Assembly: GCA_905214865.1 (NCBI GenBank)
Contig: CAJMNO010000019.1
Span: forward strand, 1 to 46,647
Direction of reading: 5' to 3'
Source: an uncultured bacterium
Lineage (GTDB): Bacteria; Actinomycetota; Coriobacteriia; Coriobacteriales; Atopobiaceae
Length of the DNA: 46,647 nt
A program made the translations under genes and the position numbers. A model generated the notes under the pieces. The model did no database searches, was not told the origin of the DNA, and saw nothing but the letters and a program-made list of their open reading frames with translations. Shown piece after piece: positions 1 to 11,598 of this stretch. The stretch's first letter is position 1. The number at the start of each line of letters is the position of its first letter.

Positions 1-255
1 ACGTTTCCGCAGCTCGACGTGAAGCAACCATCACCCGGCTTCTTGACCGTCAGATTTACGTTTATGCGAGGACATCAATATGCCTGCAAAGACCGAGCTG
101 TGTGCAGTGAGAAGCTTTTCTTGATGCGAGCTCTTGAACATCAATCGCTGGGCATCATCAGCAACACGTTTTGTCCTATAACCCGCCTTGTCCTCAGACC
201 TCATACTCTTGTGCACGAAAACAGGCCAGAAGGACTTCCTTCTGGCCTGATCATG
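1..255. other. Left chromosomal flank, no gene recognised
   Basis: No credible gene is seen here. The short open frames on both strands lack ribosome-binding sites and family motifs. This is the sequence that lay downstream of the tRNA-Val gene before the conjugative element inserted. The only clear structure is the terminator hairpin near its right end. Confidence 0.5.
218..249 (-). terminator. Original downstream terminator of tRNA-Val (left flank copy)
   Basis: A perfect 12-bp stem (222-233 with 238-249) has a 4-nt loop and is followed on the minus strand by TTTT. It lies just beyond the displaced 3' half of tRNA-Val. A closely similar hairpin sits at the same place inside the element, at 35930-35961. 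Confidence 0.75.
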
Positions 256-302
256 TATGGTGGGCGTTAGAAGATTTGAACTTCTGACCTCTTCCGTGTC
301 AG
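256..302. repeat. attL, 47-bp direct repeat of the tRNA-Val 3' end
   Basis: Bases 256-302 are identical to 35968-36014. Read on the minus strand, the repeat runs from the anticodon loop of tRNA-Val(GAC) through the T arm and acceptor stem to CCA plus three bases. The 5' half of the tRNA is missing here, so this is the displaced end. Homology stops at the anticodon loop, as is usual for tyrosine-integrase sites in tRNA genes. Confidence 0.93.
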
Positions 303-568
303 AACGCTTATATGGGGTATCCGCATCGTGCTCATTCATGCCAAATCGTGTCAAAAGGGCTGGTAGACAGGCCAGATGACCGTCCACCAAGTATCATTTC
401 GTATCGAGTTCAGGCGGGTTGCGTGCACTCCTCGTGCACTCTTCGCGTGCACCTGCGTGCACTCGGGGCGGAGTGTCGCTTTTCGCATACATGGTCCCTC
501 CGCTTGCAGGTTCCGAGGGCCAGGAAACCGACGGAGGCGCCCGCAACAGCATGGCATGGAGGTAGGGG
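303..568. promoter_or_regulatory. Integrase upstream region with GTGCAC direct repeats (putative arm sites)
   Basis: Four copies of GTGCAC occur at 423-428, 434-439, 447-452 and 457-462, at 10 to 13 bp intervals, about one helical turn. Three more lie next to attR (35895-35923). Repeated short motifs flanking both ends of an integrated element are typical arm-type integrase or excisionase binding sites. The role is inferred. No separate gene is seen here. Confidence 0.6.
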
Positions 569-1807
569 ATGTATCAGGCAAAAGGAGACATCTGGTCCGA
601 GGGGTCGCTGATAGACCTCGGCGATGGCCGCTGGAAGTGCCGATACTCCCGCACGGAAGACGGCAAGAGGCACCAGACCACCCGTAGCTTTCGCGCGTCG
701 GGGAAGCGTGCCGCTAGGAGGAGAGCAGACGAGATACGAAAAGAGCTCGACGACGAGGTGCGCCGGCAGGAGCTCCCCCTAGGCATCACGAGGGAGGATA
801 TGTTCGTGCCCACCTTTCTCGAGCGTTACATTCGCTCGCTCGAGAGCGGGGCAGGAATCGCCCAGACCACCGCCGCGAACTACCGCCACTGCGCGAAGCA
901 CGTCTCGCGATATCTGAGCGCCATGCGGATAGACGAGATCACCGGGGACACCATCCTCCAGATGCAGGCGGCGCTCCTCGAGGACGGGCTCTGCAACAAC
1001 ACGGTCGCCAAGGCACATCGCTTCCTCAAGCAGGCGCTCCAGTACGCGGCAGACAGCGGAATCATCGAGCGGAACCCCTTTACGAGGCGGATCAAGCCGC
1101 CAAAGCGCGAGGCGAGAGAGCCGAACGCCCTCGACGCCAATGGGCGTGAGAGGCTGCTGCTCGCACTCGACTCCATGCAGGACACCGAGGTAACGCTCGC
1201 GATAAGGCTGGGGCTCGCCTGCGGGCTGCGCAGGGAGGAGATGTGCGGCCTCAGGTGGAGGGACGTCGACCTCGACCACGGCGTCCTACGGGTGAGGGTC
1301 GCAGTCTGCCAGTGCGAGGGCAAGGCTGTGGTGAAGGAGCCCAAGACGCCAACGAGCCGGCGCGAGGTCCCGCTCGAGCCGGACCTGGCGTCGAGGCTCG
1401 CAAGGCGCAGGCGCCGCCTCGTCACGCTGAGTGGCGGAAGGCCAGAGGCAATAGAGGACCTCTACGTCCTGGGCGACTCCAGCGGCGCATTCTACTACCC
1501 AGACCGCCTCACGAAGGAGTTTGCCTCCATCGCGAAGATGCTCGACCTGGTGGGCACCACGGGGAGGAGGGTGACGCTGCACGACCTCAGGCACACCTAC
1601 GCCACCTACCTCGTCGCAGCGGGCACCGATATCAAGACCGTGAGCTCGCTCATGGGTCACGCGAACGCGGCGATGACGCTCAACACATACGCGAGCGCCG
1701 ACCCGCACGCGAGGAGGTCCGCCGCCAGGACGATTGCCGAGCAGATGGCAGCAAGACCCGGCGACGGGCAAGACGAAGGGAACGAGTCGATGCTGCGCGT
1801 TGTGTAG
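569..1807 (+). CDS. int: Tyrosine recombinase (ICE integrase)
   Basis: This 412-aa site-specific recombinase would insert and excise the element at tRNA-Val(GAC). An N-terminal arm-binding segment (about 1-75) and a core-binding SAM-like domain (about 80-180) precede the catalytic domain (about 190-390). The catalytic set is visible: Arg in GLRREE (about R221), His and Arg in LHDLRHTYAT (H338, R341), His in LMGHAN (H364) and the nucleophilic tyrosine in LNTYAS (Y374). The ATG has a GGAGG-type site just upstream. The gene sits immediately inside attL and is followed by an excisionase-like gene, the usual arrangement. The length is normal for the phage/ICE integrase family, and all catalytic residues seem intact, so it is probably active. 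Confidence 0.96.
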   Translation: MYQAKGDIWSEGSLIDLGDGRWKCRYSRTEDGKRHQTTRSFRASGKRAARRRADEIRKELDDEVRRQELPLGITREDMFVPTFLERYIRSLESGAGIAQTTAANYRHCAKHVSRYLSAMRIDEITGDTILQMQAALLEDGLCNNTVAKAHRFLKQALQYAADSGIIERNPFTRRIKPPKREAREPNALDANGRERLLLALDSMQDTEVTLAIRLGLACGLRREEMCGLRWRDVDLDHGVLRVRVAVCQCEGKAVVKEPKTPTSRREVPLEPDLASRLARRRRRLVTLSGGRPEAIEDLYVLGDSSGAFYYPDRLTKEFASIAKMLDLVGTTGRRVTLHDLRHTYATYLVAAGTDIKTVSSLMGHANAAMTLNTYASADPHARRSAARTIAEQMAARPGDGQDEGNESMLRVV

Positions 1808-1948
1808 CCGGGCGGTTGTGTCCCCTTTCTGGTGGGGAACGCATGGGAAGCCTGGGAAACGCATCGCCCCGAGGCGACGGTCGCACACTTCGTCATGCGG
1901 CGTAACGTTTCGGCATGGCACGGAATCTCGAAGGAGGAGGTACGCGAG

Positions 1949-2179
1949 ATGGACAGGAAGCCAACGGGTCCCACAGAGAGGTCACTTTCGGACACTTCGC
2001 CGCTCTGCGACAGGCCCGAGTGGCTCGGGCCGAGGGACATCCAAGAGGTGTTCGGCGTCGGGAGGACGAAGAGCTACCAGTTAATCAATGCCCTCCCGCA
2101 CATCCGCGTTGGCGGTCTTCTCAGGGTCAACAGGAGGACTGTGCAGAAGGAGCTCCTCGACAAGGGCAGGCTTCCGTAG
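1949..2179 (+). CDS. Excisionase-like HTH protein
   Basis: This 76-aa protein has a MerR/excisionase-type helix-turn-helix in its C-terminal two thirds (GPRDIQEVFGVGRTKSYQLI, then a wing-like IRVGGLLRVNRRTV). Such proteins bind att arms and bias the integrase towards excision, or act as small regulators. The frame is open further upstream to 1832, but the ATG at 1949 has a strong AAGGAGGAGG site 8 bases before it and the upstream part has no family resemblance. It follows the integrase by 141 bp on the same strand. The excisionase role is inferred from fold and position. Confidence 0.78.
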   Translation: MDRKPTGPTERSLSDTSPLCDRPEWLGPRDIQEVFGVGRTKSYQLINALPHIRVGGLLRVNRRTVQKELLDKGRLP

Positions 2180-2247
2180 ATATGAACGGCAGCTTGTCCG
2201 TGTGACTAATCCATCACGCGGACGCAGGTTACAACCGGAGAATCGCC

Positions 2248-2292
2248 GCGGGGACGCGTGACATATCAGCCACGCGTCCCCGCTCCTCTTTC
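2248..2292 (+). terminator. Hairpin after the int-xis pair
   Basis: A perfect 13-bp stem (2248-2260 with 2271-2283) has a 10-nt loop and is followed by the pyrimidine run TCCTCTTT. It lies 68 bp downstream of the excisionase-like gene and would end that transcript. The tail is not a pure T-run, so termination strength is uncertain. Confidence 0.6.
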
Positions 2293-2297
2293 ATAGA

Positions 2298-2583
2298 GCA
2301 GCGTTTCCAACACGCCGCTGCGCCGGGGACTGTGAGGGGTCCCCTATCCTCTCGCCCCGTCGAAAACGCGAAGAGCGTAAAGGGCAAGGGCACGACCTCC
2401 GGGGCCCCCGTTGGGACCAAGGTAGCACAGGGGGCAAGCACCTCTTCCCGCCCCCTGGCGCCACGTCACCGCGGAGCCCGCAGCGCCACGCCCGCAAGGG
2501 CGCGTCCCCCGCGGCGCCGTGGCTTGCTCCCTGGGCCCCAACGGGGGCAAAGGGAGCCCCCACGTCCTAGGAAGGGGTCAGCC
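2298..2583 (+). ncRNA. Candidate structured RNA / leader with nested long-range stems
   Basis: This GC-rich stretch has no credible gene but folds into nested perfect stems. P1 pairs 2404-2415 (GCCCCCGTTGGG) with 2537-2548. Inside it, P2 pairs 2428-2435 with 2450-2457, P3 pairs 2460-2465 with 2518-2523 and continues as 2469-2474 with 2509-2514, and P4 (2489-2502) is a 5-bp stem capped by a GCAA tetraloop. Two simpler hairpins lie upstream (2298-2321 and 2325-2344). The 3' arm of P1 can instead pair with 2556-2561 in a local hairpin (2543-2561), so two folds exclude each other just before the ribosome-binding site of the next gene (2569-2577). It could be a cis-regulatory leader, a free RNA, or a single-strand DNA origin of the element. 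It matches no RNA class I can name. Confidence 0.5.
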
Positions 2584-2970
2584 ATGACCACCACAAGCGA
2601 GAACGAGAACGCCACCATGACCGAGAAGGAGCTGCGCGACACGGCGCTCCACCTCTGCACCGACTACCTCGAGGGGAGGGGCTGGCGCGACGTCACCGTC
2701 GACGGCGACCGCATCGTGGCCACGGACGGCGGCGAGACCGTCCTCGTCACCGTCAGGGCGACGATGGAGCCTGGCTCCGAGGCCCTGCCGACGCTCGACC
2801 TCACGGACGACGACGTCGCCGCCATGCGCCACGCGTGCCTCCTCTACCTCGCGGACCACGGCGACGTGGACGCCATACGCCACGACGCCGTAGCCATAGC
2901 CATCACGGGAGAGCGCCGCGCCAGGCTGCGCCACCTCGTGGGGGTCTGGCAGTGGGCGGAGCGCATGTGA
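2584..2970 (+). CDS. Small hypothetical ICE protein
   Basis: This 128-aa acidic protein is not assigned. Its N-terminal half (about 18-62) has an alpha-beta pattern, a helix followed by strands (TVDGDRIVATDGGETVLVTVR), that loosely recalls the YraN/UPF0102 restriction-endonuclease-like fold, but catalytic residues are not convincingly present. The C-terminal half looks helical and ends in HLVGVWQWAERM. The frame is open from 2332, but the ATG at 2584 follows an AGGAAGGGG site and the upstream part is the structured leader, so 2584 is the likely start. A terminator follows at once, so it appears monocistronic. Confidence 0.65.
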   Translation: MTTTSENENATMTEKELRDTALHLCTDYLEGRGWRDVTVDGDRIVATDGGETVLVTVRATMEPGSEALPTLDLTDDDVAAMRHACLLYLADHGDVDAIRHDAVAIAITGERRARLRHLVGVWQWAERM

Positions 2971-3012
2971 CACCTAGGACGTCAAGAACGAAAAACCGCT
3001 CACGGTCGGAAA

Positions 3013-3047
3013 GGGGCCGCTCGGGGAATCCCGGGCGGCCTCGTTTT
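3013..3047 (+). terminator. Rho-independent terminator
   Basis: An 11 to 12-bp GC-rich stem (3015-3026 with 3029-3040, one G-T pair) has a very short loop and is followed by TCGTTTTCC. It lies 42 bp after the 128-aa gene and should end that transcript. Confidence 0.8.
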
Positions 3048-3085
3048 CCTCCCGCCACGGCCGCAGCCGAGCCCTCCCGCGGCCG

Positions 3086-3126
3086 CCCTCCCCGCCGTCA
3101 GGAACACCTAACGACGGCGGGGAGGG
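3086..3126. terminator. Strong 14-bp hairpin at the edge of the defence operon
   Basis: A perfect 14-bp stem (3086-3099 with 3113-3126) has a 13-nt loop. It lies between the plus-strand small gene and the converging minus-strand operon that ends at 3229. There is no T-run on either side, so it may be a factor-assisted terminator, a protein-binding palindrome or a relic of an insertion boundary. The DNA becomes clearly more AT-rich immediately to its right. Confidence 0.45.
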
Positions 3127-3228
3127 GAACGATCTGACAAGAAGGATACATGGCCTAGATTCCCAGCTAATCGTTGAGACGGCAGGCGCTGTGTCGAATA
3201 CTTTTGATTAGAGGTGCGAAATCGCGAA

Positions 3229-3540
3229 TCACCGAGTTTCAACACGATTTCTTTTTGCATCAGATTCGTTGGTGAACCATCTATCGTCGATTGAGCCGCA
3301 TGACTTCTTGAAGATTGCCTCAACGGTATCGAAAACATGCTTTGCTTGGCCAGTTAATTTTGCTGTTGGATTAATCAACTGGTAGTCAGGCTTCTCCTCT
3401 AGATCCTTGAAGAACGCCTGGTAAAAGTCATTTGAGCTGAATATCAACATATCCTTCTTGATTGTGAATACGGACCCTCTGTCATCATCTGAAAAGAGGT
3501 ATTTATCGCCCGTCTCTTCGAATCTAACTTGCCTTTTCAT
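3229..3540 (-). CDS. Small partner protein of the PHP-ATPase
   Basis: This 103-aa protein belongs to no family I recognise. It is rich in charged and aromatic residues and has no membrane segment or signal peptide. Its start overlaps the end of the PHP-ATPase gene by 17 bp, so the two are translationally coupled and probably work together. Like that gene it is less GC-rich than the rest of the element, which suggests the pair arrived as a unit. It is the last gene of the six-gene minus-strand operon. Confidence 0.7.
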   Translation of the reverse strand: MKRQVRFEETGDKYLFSDDDRGSVFTIKKDMLIFSSNDFYQAFFKDLEEKPDYQLINPTAKLTGQAKHVFDTVEAIFKKSCGSIDDRWFTNESDAKRNRVETR

Positions 3541-5914
3541 ACCTCTTCATCCTCTTCTGAATCGTTTCGAGACCACCCTCAATATTGTCAGCAACTACCT
3601 GTAGCATGCGGTATTCATCGCACTCATATTCAAGCGCGCCACTTTGGATAAACAGCGAGCCATCCTTCTTGCCTATAAAGATCACGTTGTCGACATCGAG
3701 GTTCACGATAAATTGGGGATTGTGTGTAACGAGAATCACCTGTCTCGCACTTGCAATTTCGCGAAATTCCCCTATCACTGACTCCTTGATTGCCTTCTGC
3801 GATATCTGGTCTTCAGGCTGATCAACAATATAAATGCCTCTTCCAATGTTCCTGTCGGCCATCAGCGCAAAATACATCTGCGCGTTATAGCCACGAGAAA
3901 GCTCCTTGTACACGTCATCTTCTTGACGGTTGATTGCCTTTACGGGTCTCAGCTTCGCATCTAAAGCCGATGCGAACTTTTCTGCCAACACCGCGATGGG
4001 GTCTTCTGCGTCATCCGGATATCCGTTGATAGCATCGGCAACGTCGGAATAGCTTGACGTAAGCGTGCTGAGATGTTTGCGTTTTCCGATGAGGCCATCG
4101 ACGAGATCGGTGAGTAGTTGAGGAGAGATGGCATCGATGCCCAGTTTACATACGAACTGCAAGTCGCCAACGGGATTGGTGTTGGGGGCAATACGCATTT
4201 CGTCGAATGAGAAGCTAAAATCTACCAGTCGATGTTCCTGACGAACCGTCTGAGCAATACAACTCCCGCACTGATCAATCGCCTGAAGGAATCTCGCCTG
4301 GGCCTTTTGGGCATCTGTAATGATTTGACTCTGGTCATTCTCGCGTTCGGAAACTGCCTCGCGAATCTTATTTGCAATCTTTTTTTCAAGGTCTATTCGC
4401 TGCACTACATTGGCATGACGTTCAACAATACGTTTCAGCGCAGAAAATGCGACATTGAAATCCTCCTTATCGTCGGGCGCCAGAATATCGGAGTGGTTTT
4501 CCACGCTGTTCCTAAGTCTGACTACAGTGGCATTCAACTCTTCAATTAGGCCCCTGTGTGGTTTTGAGTCCTCCAGCTCAATTTCATTATTGAAAGTAAT
4601 GCTCTCTGGCAAATCCAGAGGAGGCGCTGGGGGCAATGTATAATCTCTCAGATTTTCGAGGGCAGCTTGGTATTCGCATGAGTCCTCAAGAGCTCGTGAG
4701 AATTTACTGTATTCGCCCATAGCGTAGTTCCTATACACTTCGGGGCTCACGGCTTCGGGAAAATGCTTTTCTAGCTGCTTTCTCGCCTTCCCTTCACTCA
4801 GGCCCTCGAAGCTTGTCCTTATCGCATCTTGTCCATCGAATCGCAGGACGTAGTCATCGGGAATGGTCGTCTTAATGGATACACCAGAGGACTCTAGATA
4901 TTTCTCCTGTCCCTTCTTCACGCTTTGCTTGACATTGTTGTAGCCATTGAGAGCATTTAGCAGGGAGGATTTGCCAATCGAGTTGTCGCCAATAATGGCG
5001 TTGATGCCGGTTGATAGTGGGATGGAAATCTCTTCGCCGTTTAAAGTCAAGCAAATATTCTCGAGTATTTCCGTGGACCCGCTGAAGAAACTTGGCACGG
5101 TTTTAATCCGTGACAAGTCAGTCACCGCCATTGCCAATCCCCTGAACGTCGGCAGACATTTTAGATAGGTAAATGCGAAATCCTCATTAGGGCTCGTTGT
5201 CTCCGCATCGTATGATGGGTAGGCGCTCCAGACGTGACAATCAGAACCGGTAACGAAACGCAGCCTATCCATCTGGTCGTTGGAATAGGCATAGCTCTTG
5301 TTAAACAAATCGTTTTTACGATTCTTATATTCATATGCATCGAAATAATCAACAAACAGAAACTCGTTATATCGTCGATCTCCCACGCTGTTCGCATCAT
5401 TCTTCCTCTTCCGTGCAGACCCCGGCGAGGATTTTTGATGAGCTATCGTAACTACGTCGAGACCGATGTCCCGAATAATGGACCAGTACCTGTCCTCACT
5501 GAAGGCATGCCCTTCGTCGTACTCTGGCTTACCATTTTTCATGGGGATGGCGTTGCCGATCCTCTGGACAGCCAGCAAGTCAGCGTCATCAAAGAGAGTC
5601 ACGACGTGGACAGGTTTGACTTTATCCCCGTCCTTAAAGCCAACGGTAAATTCCACGCCCGGAATAACCCTCTGAAGATGTTGCGCCGAATTAACTTTTT
5701 GACGCAGGGCATCATAGACTGAGAAGTCAAATGCATCGTGATCTGTAATTGCTGCCATATTCACCGCGTTCTCTTCGAGTCTGTCGAAGAGAACGTCTAT
5801 GTTGTCCACAGTGCCTTCCTTGACCTTCTTGCCATCTTTGTGCGCTGATGCGGCAGAGTGAATGTGGAGATCGATTTTTATTGGCTTTTTAACTATACGG
5901 TCAGTCGAAATCAT
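3524..5914 (-). CDS. PHP phosphoesterase-AAA ATPase fusion (TrlF-like)
   Basis: This 796-aa two-domain protein starts with a PHP metal-dependent phosphoesterase domain (about 10-265) that keeps DLHIHS (15-20), TDHD (57-60) and GSDCH (223-227), residues of the metal centre. An SMC/ABC-like ATPase follows, with Walker A GDNSIGKSS (309-317), a long helical insertion (about 430-560), Walker B in YIVDQPED (about 695-702) and an H-loop in THNPQF. This matches the TrlF-like PHP-AAA proteins, suspected to act on nucleic acids in phage defence. The substrate is unknown. The gene lies 6 bp after the helicase and overlaps the small partner. Its GC content is visibly lower than that of the methylase and helicase genes, so it may be a later addition. 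It is far longer than histidinol-phosphatase-type PHP enzymes. Confidence 0.88.
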   Translation of the reverse strand: MISTDRIVKKPIKIDLHIHSAASAHKDGKKVKEGTVDNIDVLFDRLEENAVNMAAITDHDAFDFSVYDALRQKVNSAQHLQRVIPGVEFTVGFKDGDKVKPVHVVTLFDDADLLAVQRIGNAIPMKNGKPEYDEGHAFSEDRYWSIIRDIGLDVVTIAHQKSSPGSARKRKNDANSVGDRRYNEFLFVDYFDAYEYKNRKNDLFNKSYAYSNDQMDRLRFVTGSDCHVWSAYPSYDAETTSPNEDFAFTYLKCLPTFRGLAMAVTDLSRIKTVPSFFSGSTEILENICLTLNGEEISIPLSTGINAIIGDNSIGKSSLLNALNGYNNVKQSVKKGQEKYLESSGVSIKTTIPDDYVLRFDGQDAIRTSFEGLSEGKARKQLEKHFPEAVSPEVYRNYAMGEYSKFSRALEDSCEYQAALENLRDYTLPPAPPLDLPESITFNNEIELEDSKPHRGLIEELNATVVRLRNSVENHSDILAPDDKEDFNVAFSALKRIVERHANVVQRIDLEKKIANKIREAVSERENDQSQIITDAQKAQARFLQAIDQCGSCIAQTVRQEHRLVDFSFSFDEMRIAPNTNPVGDLQFVCKLGIDAISPQLLTDLVDGLIGKRKHLSTLTSSYSDVADAINGYPDDAEDPIAVLAEKFASALDAKLRPVKAINRQEDDVYKELSRGYNAQMYFALMADRNIGRGIYIVDQPEDQISQKAIKESVIGEFREIASARQVILVTHNPQFIVNLDVDNVIFIGKKDGSLFIQSGALEYECDEYRMLQVVADNIEGGLETIQKRMKRYEKAS

Positions 5915-5920
5915 CTTTAC

Positions 5921-9044
<3,124 letters not shown>

Positions 9045-9064
<20 letters not shown>

Positions 9065-10577
9065 CCGCGAATGGCTTGATAAGCTTGTTTATGAATTCGA
9101 CGTCATCGTCGGTGAGACCATACTTGTTAAATAGCACCTCGTCCGTCCAAGTCTTGGTCCAGTCCTGTTGTGGAACGAACTGGAACACGGCCTTGGAAAC
9201 ATTGATTGAGGTCATCATCTGGAGCACGAGGAAACGCACGAACCTGGTCTGCAGATAGCCAAGGAGGTGTCGGGCTTCCTCCTCGGTGTCAAATTGCCCA
9301 ATGAGAAAGTACGAGTGCGTGCAGATGTGATTGGGGCCGATGACGGACATCGACTTCGTGAGTACACGGAATTGACCGTCTTTGTCGGGTTCTCCTGCGT
9401 GTTCGGCCCCTGTCTTGCTCATGAGGACTTTGTACCCCGCAAGCTTTTCCTGCCCCTTAGGCAAGTCTTTCCTTGGGAAATAGGAGACTCCGGCACTTGA
9501 GTGGAGTACAAGGTCGTCTGACGATGTTGGTTGGGCGGTGCCTCGAACCTTTGTGGAAAGGCCAAAGGGCATGAGCGCCGTGCCGAGTTTGTCCAGCGTA
9601 GGCTCTTTGAAGTTCTGAACTCTTCGGATGACATCGACCGCATCGTTGTAACGAACAAGAACGGGCCATTCGCTTAGGCTGCGGGTGATTGTGTTCGACT
9701 TTCCTCCCGAGACGTTCGTGAACTGGCAGTCACCGGGATTGTCTCGATCCCAGAGGAAGTAGCACACGCCTCCGGAGATGCTGTTCTGGGGGAAGCAGTC
9801 TTTGGCGTTGGCATAGTCGACTAGGACCCGAACATGGCCGTCGGTAGTCATCTTCTCGCGGAACGAGTCGAGTCCCATGCCGCCAGCGAACCAGCGCGAT
9901 GGAATGATCATCGCCAGATAGCGGGGCTGAAGCTTCATGGCTTGGCCAACGAAGAGGTTGTAGATTGGCCTCGCCTGCCGTCCAGCTCCGGCCGTGTCAA
10001 GCTGGTAGGGTGGGTTGCCGATGATGACGTCAAACTTCATCGAGAAAAGCTCCTCCGGTATAAACGTGTGGATGAACTCATAAGCATGTGTCTCGAAATC
10101 GCCGCCACGATCGAGCTCTTCCTGAGATGCACCGCAGAAGGTACAACGTCCATTTCTCCACGTGTGTTCGCAACGTCGGAACCGCACGTTGCCTTCAGCT
10201 CCATCGAATCTCACCACCGAGTACTTGCTGTTGGGGTACTTGGAACAGTAGAGACTGCGGCGCGAAAGAAGACTCGTGAGCTCAGTGATGGCGATGCCGA
10301 AGATCTGCTTCTTGTAGATGTGATCCAGACGCTCCTGCAGGTCTGGTATCTCGTCCTTGAGCCCCTCTATCAGGCGCTTCGCAATCTCCCTCAGGAAGAC
10401 GCCGGACTTGCAGGCGGGGTCGAGGAAGGTCGCGTCGGGGTCACTCCAAATTTCGTCCGGCAGCAGGTCGAGCATCTGGTTAGCGAGCTCGGGCGGGGTG
10501 AAGACCTCGTCGTTCGAGAGGTTGGCGAGGCAGCTCAGGACGTCGGGGTTGTAGGTGGTCTCGAAGAGGCTACTCAT
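9045..10577 (-). CDS. Eco57I-like N6-adenine DNA methyltransferase
   Basis: The product has 510 aa. The SAM-binding motif is FLDPACKSGVFLREI (about 51-65) and the catalytic motif is NPPY (188-191), typical of adenine methylases of the Eco57I and type I/IIG/III kind. A Cys-rich insertion lies just before it (about 136-150: CEHTW...CTFCG) and may bind zinc. The rest (about 220-510) probably holds target recognition and subunit contacts. The ATG at 10577 is preceded by GGAGGTGG; the frame runs further upstream but without support. The gene overlaps the helicase gene and follows the other methylase-like gene by 112 bp. It should mark host DNA so that the helicase-nuclease spares it. The recognition sequence cannot be told from the sequence. 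Confidence 0.9.
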
Positions 10578-10689
10578 TTCTCCACCACCTCCGGATGCTG
10601 TTCCCGTTCGCCCGTGCAACGGACCTTTACGCCCTTGCAAAGCGCACTACTAGTGCGGCCATGGACATGTGCACTTCTGCCATTCCAGC

Positions 10690-11391
10690 TCACTCGGCAT
10701 CACCCACACTGTAGAAACTGGTTAGGGGGAACTCCCTTATTGGTTTAGGGATGAACGACTTCGTCTCCTCGTCGTACTCCCAGTCGACGGCGGGGTTGTA
10801 GTCCGCCCCAAAGAGGGAGCGCGTCTGCCCTGTGTCAACATTGCCCTCAAGCATCTCGTCCAGGCGGAAGTCGCGGCGCTTCACCTTGTCGCCCATGACT
10901 ACCGACCACTCCGAGAAGACGATGGGATCCTCGGTGTCATTGCCGTCCCCGTCCACCGCCTTGAGGCTGAGGGCGTTGCCGTTCAGTATGTTGCGTCCGA
11001 GCACGAATCGTATCGTGTCGAGGAAGGCAGGGTTGGCATCCTTCTTCGCGACCTTCCCGTACTCGTCTTCCACGATTCCGAAGAGCCGGTCCCTGCACAC
11101 GGCGACATTGTCGGGAAGCAGCTCGACACCGTACACGCTGCCAACGGCAACGAAGCAGTACCTCTCCCACTCGTGAAGCGATTTCCGATACCGCGAGGTG
11201 ACGACCGCGAGCTTCCGCCTGAGCACCTCGGCGAGGAAGTTGCCGTCGCCGCAGGCCGGCTCGAGGAATCGGGATTCGATCCTTTCCGTCTCCTGCTTCA
11301 CCAGGTCGAGCATGGCGTTGACCTCGCGCTCGTTGGTGAACACCTCGCCGTGCTCCTGTACTCGTTCCTTAGACTTGACCTGCCTCGACAA
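10690..11391 (-). CDS. Methyltransferase-like SAM-binding protein without catalytic motif
   Basis: The product has 233 aa with a clear motif I, FLEPACGDGNFLAEVL (about 42-57), a SAM-binding Rossmann core and a helix pattern like that of restriction M subunits. No NPPY or DPPY motif is present, and the protein ends where the target-recognition part would begin. It is either half of a two-chain methylase that works with the next gene or a SAM sensor. The likely start is TTG at 11391, three bases after the stop of the ribbon-helix-helix gene, with GAGGGGG upstream, so translation is coupled. The 112-bp gap after it is the largest within the operon. Confidence 0.82.
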   Translation of the reverse strand: MSRQVKSKERVQEHGEVFTNEREVNAMLDLVKQETERIESRFLEPACGDGNFLAEVLRRKLAVVTSRYRKSLHEWERYCFVAVGSVYGVELLPDNVAVCRDRLFGIVEDEYGKVAKKDANPAFLDTIRFVLGRNILNGNALSLKAVDGDGNDTEDPIVFSEWSVVMGDKVKRRDFRLDEMLEGNVDTGQTRSLFGADYNPAVDWEYDEETKSFIPKPIREFPLTSFYSVGDAE

Positions 11392-11394
11392 GGG

Positions 11395-11598
11395 CTATTC
11401 CCCCTCGGATAGTTCGTTGATAATGCACGAGCGGACGAAGGCTGAGAAGCTGACCCCTCGCAGGCGCGCCGTCTCGGTTGCCGCCTCCTTGAGGTTCCTC
11501 GGGACACGCAGCGTGATGGGGGTCGGATCGCCCTCGGAGAGGAAGTCCATGCGCTGCGTCTGAGTCGCGCCGGACTCTACGAAATCAGAGTACTTCAC
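11395..11598 (-). CDS. Ribbon-helix-helix protein heading the defence operon
   Basis: This 67-aa protein has a ribbon-helix-helix core: the strand PITLRVPRNL, then helices KEAATETARLRG and SAFVRSCIINELS. Proteins of this kind repress their own operon or act as antitoxins. The GTG at 11598 is chosen because AAGGAGG lies six bases upstream; the longer frame from 11676 would add a hydrophobic segment with no good site. It is the first gene of the minus-strand operon, with its stop three bases before the next start, so it may control expression of the restriction genes. Its operator was not identified with certainty. Confidence 0.78.
   Translation of the reverse strand: MKYSDFVESGATQTQRMDFLSEGDPTPITLRVPRNLKEAATETARLRGVSFSAFVRSCIINELSEGE

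Noticed and set aside
423..462. CRISPR-like short repeats
   Set aside because: Repeats are only six bases, spacing is one helical turn, and no cas genes are present; integrase arm sites fit better.
2543..2561. Rho-independent terminator before the 128-aa gene
   Set aside because: The hairpin is GC-rich but has no T-run and is followed by a ribosome-binding site, so it more likely affects translation or forms part of the RNA fold.
3524..5914. Histidinol phosphatase or DNA polymerase PHP protein
   Set aside because: The PHP domain is followed by a large SMC-like ATPase with Walker motifs, which those enzymes lack.
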